This document shows, in pieces, positions 54,765-64,000 of a stretch of 64,000 nucleotides of DNA. The stretch covers positions 62,001 through 126,000 of the forward strand of contig QPMI01000084.1 of NCBI GenBank assembly GCA_004431415.1, in the 5' to 3' direction. Each line of letters starts with the position of its first letter. Position 1 is the stretch's first letter. Below the pieces are notes generated by a model, which was not told the DNA's origin, ran no database searches, and saw only the letters and a list, made by a program, of their open reading frames with translations. Origin of the DNA: Cyanophora paradoxa (taxonomy: Eukaryota; Glaucocystophyceae; Cyanophorales; Cyanophoraceae). A program made the translations under genes and the position numbers.

Positions 54765-57700
54765 TTAGTAGAGCATGGGCTCGGTGGCGGTCGCGTTGAT
54801 AATGCCCCTGAATGAAACGAGTTAGATGAAGCGAAAGCGTGATATTCTGGCCCTAGATCTATATACATCACACGAAGTCAAGACATATATATCCGTCGCG
54901 ATCGCACCAGGCGCCCTGGAGGAGGTCCCAGTTCTGGACAGGCGACATGTAGTAGTAGCTCTCCCGCGCGTTGCCCGTCTGCGGCCGCGCGCGGAACGAG
55001 GCGAAATGAACGGTCAGACCGCGGCGGATTCGGAGCTCGAATGGATGCATCTATGTGAACGAAGTGGCGCGCCGAGGGGAAGGGGTTGAAGGGGAAGATG
55101 GAGTTGGCGACGCCCGGGGTGAGTCCGCCCGTGGTCGCCTGGGCCTCCGCGTTGTCGTTCTTCACGAAGTCAGAGCGCCAGTATATTCCTGCGCATTCGT
55201 TCGAAGCGCGCGGTCAAGACCGGACGAGAAATGAAATCAAGGCTCTCCTGAATCCGAGAACTGGCAGGTTCCGATCGCTCCTCACATAACGCTACTATCG
55301 GATCTAATTAAATTTTACAATTGGTGCCGGCGCACCCTCGACCTTGATGGCCATCTGGCGCTCCGCGGAGCCCGGCACCGCGTTGCGGATGTACAGGTGG
55401 GATCCCTGCGGCGAAAGATTAGTTGCACTCGAGATCTCGAAGCCGAGCGAGGGACCGATCGCGAGAGCTCTGGACCTGGGGCACGAGGCAGAGGGGCGTG
55501 GAGGGGAGGTTCCGCCCGTTCGACGTGTCGCCGTCAAGGAAGAAGAGGGACTCCTGCGCGGCGCGGCGGTCAGGACGCGCAACAGGAATTCGAAGCTTTA
55601 CGCGGGGCTAAGGCGAGGTTCGACGCACGCGGCGGTAGTTGGCGGCGCGGATGCGGTTCCTCATGTTCTCCGAGGCGTACCCGAAGCCCTTCTCGCCTGC
55701 CGCGCTCGAGGTCAATAATATTTTGCGCGATGAACTCGGCGTGGGAAAGACGCGCGCGGACCGTGGTCGCCGAAGTCGACCTCGATGGGGAGCTTGATCT
55801 TGCGGTGCCACTTGTCCACCAGCGAGAGCCCGTTCACCGAGATCAGCACGCACTCTGCGCGCGCCCGCCCCGCGTGAAGTCAGATCGAATTCGATCCCGT
55901 AACTGCAGCTGGCCCGGATCCATGTCTAGATCTCGCGGGGGAAGCTGCCGCACCGTAGAACGACTTCGTGGCTCCGCCGCAACTGAGGGGGGTCGGGGGG
56001 GAGGAGCCTTCCAGCACCGGCGGATCCTCCGGGCCCCTGCGAGCGAGCGCGCAAGTTCAATCCGTGCGAGAACTCTCCTTAGAGATGTAATTTCTGCGGG
56101 CTCACGGGTTGCACGCCGGGTAGGTGACCTGCGAGGCGCGAGAGACACACATAGAATGAGCCGATCGCGAGAGATGCCTGAGACGGGCGGCGCCGCGTTG
56201 GACGGCCGCGCCGGCGCCCGCGGACCTTGACGGAGTGGCGGCCCTTGAGGCCGTCCAGCGTCGACTGGACGACGGCGCCCCGCGGCTCCACCACGATCGC
56301 CCCGATCGCCCCGTGGTACGCCTTGTTGATCTGCGCAGCCGACGCGGGCGCGCATGCAAGCAGTCGAGTTCAGCTCAAACGCTTGATATAGAGGCTCTGA
56401 TATCATCATGTAGCGTCGATTGCGCACGTAGTCGGACATGTCGTGGAGGGTTCCGACCCCCTGGTGCGTCGCCCTCCACACGTACGTGATCTGCCGTCGC
56501 GAATTCGAAGGATTTTCCGAGTTACAAACAAGGGTGTTAATCTGTTTATTATTATTCAGAGCTTCGCACCCGGTAGAAGGGGGCGATGCTCTGGACGGGG
56601 TTGTAGCCGACGGTGTAGCCGTCGCTGTGGAGCAGGTCGTAGCTGACCAGCGTGGCGTGCAGGCCGATCTGCTTGGAGGGCGGGATCTGCCCGATGCTCC
56701 ACGCCGGCAGGCCTGCAGACGCCAGCGGGGAGCAGTGAGCGGGGAAGGGAAGTAGTCACCGGCGGCGCGGGCGTGCCGGGGTAATCCTCGCGCGGGGCCA
56801 GCGTCTGGGTGAGGCGGTTGACAAGCTCGACCTCAATGCAGTCGCCCTGCGCATGCAGAGCGCGCTCGGTTAGGGCAGTGAAGGGTTAAGCGAAAGAGGG
56901 CGCGGCGCGCCTGGTTGGCGCGGAGGATGAGGGGCTGGACGAGGCGGCGGCGGCTGGCCTCGGCGGTCGACACGCGGATGTACTCCTTGTAGAGCTGCGT
57001 CTCGACGCCGTCCACCGTCTCCAGCATGTACCAGATCCCGTTCGGGTCGTGGTCCCCTGCGCGCCCGAGCTCGTGAGTGCTGGATCCGGAGGGGGCGAAG
57101 GCGAGCTGGATGCTTCGCGGACCGTAGTCGTTGAAGATGATGTCCGCGTGGCGGGCGGAGACGCGGAACCGGCGGATCGGGCTGGTCCCGTCGCACTGCG
57201 AGAACGAGTTAACGTCCGGCTGTTTCGATATACAGAGTCGCGCCACATCGACGTCCAGATCGAAATCCCGCACCCTTGCAGAGGAGCGCGTGTTCTTGGC
57301 CGGGCATTCCCCGTGTTTGACGTACGGGTCGTTGCGCAGGAAGTTCCTGTGAATGACGGGCTGCTCGCGGGGATCCGGGCAGGTGAAATCAGGAAACGAC
57401 TTCGAAATGGTTGGATCGGCGGTGAGGTTTAATTTGCGGTCGCACGGCGAGATCGGTCGCGTTTGTGCCGTAGACGCCTGCGCAAATCCAAGGCTTACTC
57501 GAGCACAATTGCCGTTTCTCTCTCCATGCAGAAATCAAAGAGCGCACGGATGATGCCCCAGACGCCGAGCCAGAGGGCGTCGACGGCCTTCTGGGCGTAC
57601 ATCACATCGTAGTCGCGCGTGCCCGGGTTCGTCACGCGGAACTCCCCCGTGTTGGTCAGGCTGACGCCCAGCGGGAACGTCTGCGCGATGGGCGACTTCG

Positions 57701-60700
57701 GGTTGCGCCGCTCAATGTGCCACGGGAAGCGATTGATGCTGAGGCCGTGCATCTCCTCGTGCGATCCGGCGATTACGTGCACTCGGACTTTGTCGCCGTT
57801 GTACGCCTTAAAGAGCGGCGTGTCCGGGTCGCCGTGCACGCAGGACGAGAAGGCCAGCGCGGTGTCGAACGAGCCGCCGGTGCGCTGCTCCAGCGGGGCC
57901 GTGCGGTACGAGACCTCCTTCACGCCGGGGTCGCCCTCGAAGTTGTGGTAGCCCTGCTCGTTGATGGGCTTCTGCATCCGGTCGAACGCGTAGCGGAAGT
58001 CGAGCACGCCCATCACGAACTCCCGAAAGTTCTCGCCCTGGATGGTCTGCGGGCCGGGGCGAACGAAAGCTTGAGCTTGAATATCGATGACGAACTTCGC
58101 GATCCAAGAACATATCCACGCATGCGGCGCACCACGTTCGGGTTGCGGATGATGACCTGGGCCCCGACGGCGGGGTAGGGCATCAGGGCGCCCGAGGCGC
58201 TGTCGTGGACGGTCGAGTCCTCGTGCTCCACGATGAGGCCGCCGTACAGCCCGTGCTGCTGCTGCGCGTTCGCCGCTGCGCAAGCGCACGGATGAGTCGG
58301 GACCTCGAGCCGCAAGCAGTCGTATACGCTGCTACACAGCTGCAGAAGCAGGTGCGAGCGCTAGCTCGCACCAAGGTGGTCGTGGAAGAAGCAGTAGTCG
58401 AACTGCTCGTTGGCGTACCAGACGAAGGTGGCCTGGCGGTTTGTGAAGACGCCCGTGTGGTAGTTCCACCTGGGGAATCGGAGCGTGAGTGAAGGGGGAT
58501 TCTACCAGAAAGGTTCACTGGCGACCGACCCGTTGTGGCCCGAGTCGGACGACTGCGGATCGAACTTGACCAGGTGCACGTGCGTTGCCGAGTACGCCCT
58601 GCGCGGCGGCTGGCCATGGGCTGCGAGTTCTTGCCTCAAAATGTGTGCCAAGCGCGCACGTGATGGTTAGAGGCTGGAAGTAGGTGCCTCCGATAGTCGG
58701 CGGCAGCCTGATTGCAAGCGTTAGAGCGGCAGTGTCCACTTCCCAGCGCGTCGGCAAGCGCACAGATTAGTGAACTCGATGACGATGCAGGTCTTTGCTG
58801 TGGCGCGGAAGAAGAATGGCTCGGGTTTGCGCTGCGCGCATTGCGTTTTCGAAACCAATTCAACGCATGCCGCAATGATGCATTTTGTATAGTAAATTTA
58901 ATAAATACCTTGCCCGAGAGGTAGTCGGCCGCGTCCTCTGCGCGAACGTACATGCGGCCCTGCGGATCGTACCTGCGCGAGCGGGCGTTATAGTTATATC
59001 GGCTTCACGATTCGCTTCCCGTCCATCCGCACCATCCATACGTGTTCAGATCTGCGCGTTTGCATGACTTAATCAGAAACTTCTAAGCATACATCACCGA
59101 AATGGCCCAGCTCTCACCGGTTTTGACCTGAATGGCCACGATGCTAATGTTCATCTCCTTCGCTCCGATGGGGCACTGCGACACATTCAGCGAATTAAAA
59201 CCGGGAGCTCTCGACATGCAGCGCATGCACCGGATTATTGAACCAGGCGCCAGGGCGGGCGCGCGGATCAAGCGCGTTCTTCTCCAGCGGCTCGGGAACG
59301 CGTCCTTAGGAAGGGGATCAGCGCGAATTCAGATTCGATTAAATTGTAAACATGAAATTTACCGAGGTAAGAGTCGAGAGGGTAGAAACCAGGGGGCTTC
59401 GGAGCGCTAGGACGCGGGAAGGGGAACGGGGTGCCGTCGTTCTGCAGTGAGAAGACCGGCTTATGGTCCGATCCGATGCCGCGCGGAACGGGAATGTAGT
59501 GGGGCCAGCCGGGCTTGTTCGGAGTGGGCCGCAGGGCTCTGCGGTACGTGGATTAGAATGCATTCGGAGCGGGCGAAAGTGAACATTCGAATATTAATTT
59601 ATGCTTCGCGCACTCCTTGTTGAGCGGCTTGTTCTCGAAGTCGGTGGGCAGCGGGATGAGGCGGCGGACAGGGGTCCCGTCGGGGTAGAGCCGCGATCCG
59701 TCCTCGAGGCGGTCGAAGGCGCGGAAGAGGCCCCACATGCCCGCCCCGAAGTGGGGGTACAGGTGCTGCGCGCGCGGCGCGTTCGTTCGAGGCTCTGGCG
59801 GCGGCGCCGGCGGCATGGGGGCCGTGCGCGGCGGGCGCGGGCGCGCACGCAGTGGTAGATGGCGTCGCCGGCGGCGCGGTTGACGGAGCCGGCGCCGTTG
59901 ATGGGCTCCACGAGGTAGCTCGCGTGCGGCGCGATGATCTGGCTGTCCACAATCTGCGAACGAAGATTAATTAGTAGTAGTTAAATACTTTAGTAGTTTA
60001 GTTATTCGCTGCCTTCGCAAGCTCGCACCTTGCTCAACTCGTCTCTCGGATTGCGGCGCCACTGAGATGTGGCGTGATCATGAGTACTCAGATAATTGAA
60101 ATGCGCATTTCAAAAAGTACGCGTGCCTGGTACTGGTGTAGATGGAACACGTGGGTCTCCTTCACGCCAGCGTCGATAACCCAGACGCGGCTGCGTTCGG
60201 GCATCAGTTTTGTCAGTTCTGGAATAATGGAAGCACGCATGCGCGCCTCGCGTCGCCGATGTAGTGGCGCAGGATGGGCGTGGCGGGGTCGCCGTGGCGC
60301 CACGAGCTGTGCATGCAGTCCTCGTCCGTGCATTTCAGCTCTGCACGCGGGCGCAGGACAACGCGGCTCGGGGTTAACGACACGAACTGTTCGACGCGCT
60401 GCGTTAACGTTCCCGCACCGTCGCAGTAGCCGCCCTCGAGGCAGTCGGTGGAGTGGCGCGTCATGTGCGGCTCCGCGCGGTAGTTGATGGCGTGGATCGC
60501 GTGCTGCGGCGCGGGCGTCAGGCTGTGGCCACGGGCGGTGGAGACTGCAGGGAACGTCATTGATCGCGGACCACTTCGAGGGTCTGCTCGTTGGGGTGGA
60601 TGAGCCCGTGCATGATCTGGTAGTCGAAGAGGGTCGGCCCTGCCTTGCCCGGCTCGTTCCTCTCGTTGAACCTGGGAGAGCAATCTCGCGCTCGCGCGGC

Positions 60701-63543
60701 AAAGTAAAGTAAAAGCATCTGAGCCGGCTCGAGCGCACATGACGTGGGGGTACGCGCGGTTGGTGTCGTGAAGGCGGAACTGGATGATGCGGCCCTTGGG
60801 CGAGAGCGAGAAGATGTCGTCGAGCTTCTCGTAGCAGTAGTTGTTCTCTGGCCGGTCGACGAGCTGCAGATAGCCGTCGACCTCCGCGTACGTGTCCGGC
60901 GTGATCTCCCCTGGAACCGCCTTGTATCTACGTGCGCGTGTGCGTATACACGAAATCGTTGCGTAAGCTGAACTCAAAAGGCCTTTACAGACAGGAATCG
61001 CTCGTTTATTGTTTCGCGATCACCTTAAAGCGGAGACGCGCTCCAGGGTGCAGACGGCGTCGGCCTTCTCGTACGTCCCCTCGGTGACGGTGAGCTGGAG
61101 GTACTGGATTTGAAGGGAGCGTGAGTAATCTCAGAGTACACGTAATTGGCCGATATCGTCTATTGCGAGCAGCGTTCTACACACATCCGTGAGGTTCGCG
61201 CCGTTCTCAGCCGTGAAGATGATATCGAACTCGAAGCTCCGGGCGCCGACGTCAGGCCCCACGCTCCATGTGAAGTTGGCATCGTAGTTCAGCCGACCCC
61301 GAACCGTGGGCCTGCGAAAGAGATCAAACGGTGACTGCCTTGGAGAACTCCAACTAGTACTAAGAGCGCGCACGCCAGCTGGAACTGGCCGCTGTGCGCG
61401 CCATACTCGCCCTCCTTAAGCTGACCGTATCACATGCATCAGCCATTATAATGTAATGCTCGCTTCCAACGCAAGCGAACAGCCGACCTGGAACCTGAAC
61501 GGCTCCGTGCCCTCGGCGAGCGGCTCTCCTCCGTGGCCGTGGTCTCCGTGCATGGACGCGTGCAGCTCGGGGGGCGCCGGGCCCACGAAGTGCGGCATCA
61601 TGGTCTGAGGGAGCCGCGGTCAAGCTCCGCCCGAAGGCTCGAGCTCTAAGGACTCCCTGGGCTCGAAATCTCGCATAATTACCTCGGCCTCGTCGTGGAA
61701 GAAGGTGGCGTGCTCGCGGTACGACTTGGCGTACACGGGGCTCTCGTTGCTCGACTCCGGGCTCTTGCAGAGCTGCGAGGCGGCAGAGCAGAGCAGACAC
61801 ACACGCGCGTGTGAGCCGCCGGCCGAGCACCCGATCTTATATATGCAGGTGAATCCGAGCGCACCACATCGACGTGCGTGCCCTTGTCGACGGGCTTGCC
61901 GGTGATGGGGCTCCGCCAGAAACAGTTCTCCGGCTCCACAATAATGCCGCCGAAGAGGCCTGCAGCGCACGCACAGTTAACCGAGGCTGTAACATCAACT
62001 GGTCAGAGCCGCGGACCGCGGCGGACGGAGTTCGTCTTAACGGGGCCGGACGGGGGCGGCGGGGGCGCCGCCTCCTCCATGGACCCGTCCGTGACCAGCT
62101 GCCCCGCGTGCACGTGCCCCGCCGCCTCCGCCGCCGCCGCCGCCTCCAAGCCGCTGTAATCTGATGGCCGCCAGAATGAATCACACTGAACGAGAACTGA
62201 GCGCAGTGCTCATGATCAGGGCAACATCGGACCGTCGACGGGAAGGGCCATGTCGTGGAAGCTGCACGCGCGGGCACAAATGTAATCAAAATAGTAATTG
62301 AAAATATTTAACGTCTAGATCTTTTTCAATATATATAGCTGTCAGGGGTTGCGCACCTGAAGGCTCCCTCCCGCTCGCAGTGGACGACGTACTCGACGGT
62401 CTCGTCCTTCGCCGCGAAGGCGCGCGGGTCGAAGTTCTCGTACACATCCTCCTGCCCGGTGACCGCGTTCTTCTTCTTCGTCTGGTACGGGAGGCCCTGC
62501 ACGCAGACAATAAGAGGCTAGTGTACGTATCTCGAAGCCCGGCCCGGCCCAATCCAGGAATCGAAACTCACGGAAATCATGATGCCGACGTATTCCTGCT
62601 GGTTTTCTGGGTTGAGCTCGGTGTTGGTGATGTTGTGGGTCATGCGGATGTGCAGCGTGGTCCCCTTCGTGCACCGCAGCGTCATCGGCTCGATCCCCTG
62701 CGCACAAAGTCAGGGCTTCAACTCGCGCATGCGCAGGAGCGCAGGGGCCGAGGCGCACCTCGACCGGCTCTCTGGTCTTCTGAGCCTTTTCCTTGAGGCT
62801 CCATGCCTCGTCCTTGAGCAAGAAGACTTTCCCTGCGCAAAGAAAATTGTCAGGGAATCCCGGAATCGCAGAGTACAGATCCGCCGTTTACAAAACCGCG
62901 CGCACCGCCGTGGTCGTGGATGCCGGAGACCTCGACGACGTTCCCGGCCGCGTCGCGCCGGACGACGCGGTTGTAGTACACGTACACGTTGATCGCCACG
63001 ATGTCTGCATGGGCACGAAACATATAAATGCAAGTCCGAAGAAGGATATATAGGACAGTGGCCACACCGATCGTGGTGTTCGGCGCGACGAAGGGCGGGT
63101 TGATCTTCTCCAGCAGGTCGGTCGTGCTGTAGTACGAGTCCAGCGAGTTGTCGACCGCGGGCGGCTGGTACTGCAAAAGCGAACGGCCGTGGGTCGACGT
63201 CGATGCCGCGACGCCTGTCAAACCGCGCGCATGAGTTCTGCGCGCGCGCAAGGCGACTCGCGCAGATCTAGCTATAGAGCTCGCTGCAGCACGCTGGGCG
63301 CACCGAAGCTCGACGCATCGACAGCGCCCGGATAAACTGCGCGTGGACCGGTGTCAGGTGCGGCTGACATGAGCACGCATGCCTAGGCCTAGGGCCCCGG
63401 CGGGAGCCGCTTTTCGGACTTGCGCGCGCGTGCGCACCTTTGACGGACGGAGCAGCCGCACTGGCGCACGCCGCAATTCCCAGCGCCAGAACCGCCAGAG
63501 CGCACAGCGCGCTCAGCGGCCGACGCCGCTGACCCCGATGCAT
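54765..63543 (-). CDS. Secreted very large multicopper oxidase, MnxG-like
   Basis: Minus-strand gene of about 45 exons; start ATG 63543-63541, stop TAA 54767-54765; exon limits approximate. The first exon encodes a signal peptide (MHRGQRRRPLSALCALAVLA, then an Ala/Cys-rich cleavage region), so the protein is exported. Cupredoxin motifs follow along the length: VSGIHDHGGARGF, LFGGIIVEP, a His-rich ASMHGDHGHGG, HVFHLHQYQ (about 60.15 kb), AGDAIYHC then YPHFGAGMWGLFRAFDRLED (59.76 kb), ATHVHLVKFDPQ (58.57 kb), FDYCFFHDHLG (58.38 kb), HGLYGGLIVEHE, HGLSINRFPWH (57.73 kb), LHATLVSYDLLHSDGYTVG (56.63 kb) and HGAIGAIVVEP. The HxH and HCH-type motifs are the copper ligands of multicopper oxidases. 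The number of domain copies (about six) and the 'YPHF..GMWG' with 'DGTPV..LIPLP' segment match the very large bacterial oxidases that include manganese oxidase MnxG. The likely reaction is one-electron oxidation of a metal or organic substrate with reduction of O2 to water, outside the cell. Substrate cannot be told. Confidence 0.75.
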
Positions 63544-64000
63544 TCCGGCACCGCCGCTTGCGAACGAACGCCCTGCGCGTGCGACGCAACTTAGATTCGT
63601 CCGATGCGCAGTCTTCATGATCAGATGGCAGAGAGCGCGGCATTCGCGCCTCAGCAAAGCTGGCTATAGGGCGGACGAGCCTGGCAGGCGGTAGCTAGAG
63701 CGAAAGCACGCACCGAACTAAAGAATGAGCGCTAGGAGCCAGCGGCGAGGACCTGGACCACTTGGCCGGACCGCGAACCGGTTTTCGCTTGATCAGAGCT
63801 CGAGGCGGAGGTTTATTGAGGGCGGACAACCGGTTCGAAACGGCACGTGCGCACGCGCGCGTAACGGCGCACGTGCAAATGATCAGGTCACCAATCGCGG
63901 TGACCGTCGGACTCGGTCGACGTCTGAAGTGTTCATTGATGAGCGTACATGATGACATGCATATGCATCATCTCGATCATGATTACGCTCACCGGATCCG
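63544..64000. other. Upstream region of the multicopper oxidase gene
   Basis: Probably contains the 5' leader and promoter of the minus-strand gene. No other gene, RNA or repeat recognised up to the window edge. Confidence 0.35.

Overview
This is nuclear DNA of a GC-rich eukaryote, most likely a microalga of the haptophyte or pelagophyte kind. The reasons are large host genes cut by many short GT-AG introns, a diverged AP2-like transcription factor family, and an adjoining piece of an algal-virus-like element. The exact group cannot be fixed from the sequence. The host introns share an unusual signature: donors are often GTGCG(C/T) and acceptors often GCGCAG|G.

Layout. (1) 1-7.1 kb is an AT-richer, tightly packed, intronless block of virion fibre/surface-protein genes on the + strand. 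It ends in about 1.5 kb of G-run/C-run hairpin modules and a 28-bp palindrome, then switches sharply to GC-rich DNA. It looks like one end of an integrated polinton-like or other algal dsDNA virus. (2) 7.1-22.8 kb holds two tandem paralogues of a multi-exon protein with repeated AP2-like modules, an NLS-like stretch and a SAM-like C-terminus (A1, 8.5-13.4 kb, 5' end not found; A2, 14.9-20.5 kb). An F-box/leucine-rich protein gene follows (20.9-22.8 kb). All are on +. (3) 24.4-33.2 kb (-) is one gene of roughly 48 small exons for a many-pass membrane protein resembling the TmcB/TmcC (tiny macrocysts protein) family. (4) 33.2-35.6 kb is gene-poor and carries a clean retroposed insert (15-bp target-site duplication, A tail, 3' hairpin with a TTCG loop). 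(5) 35.7-44 kb (-) is a Helitron/Helentron gene with C2H2 fingers, HUH replication initiator, Pif1-type helicase and an OTU-like protease domain. (6) 44.5-53.1 kb is a pile-up of five unrelated tandem arrays (about 270, 492, 101/110, 450 and 40 bp). (7) 54.8-63.5 kb (-) is one gene of about 45 exons for a secreted, very large multicopper oxidase of the MnxG-like kind.

How the parts relate. A1, A2 and the F-box gene look like ordinary host nuclear genes. A1/A2 probably act in transcription and the F-box protein in ubiquitin-dependent turnover. No sequence evidence links these three functionally beyond their neighbourhood. The membrane protein and the multicopper oxidase are housekeeping-type or accessory host genes. 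The virus end, retroposon, Helitron and satellite-like arrays show that the window is a mobile-element-rich region. Exon boundaries are well supported for A1, A2 and the F-box gene, because every proposed junction keeps the frame except where stated. They are approximate for the two large minus-strand genes and the Helitron.
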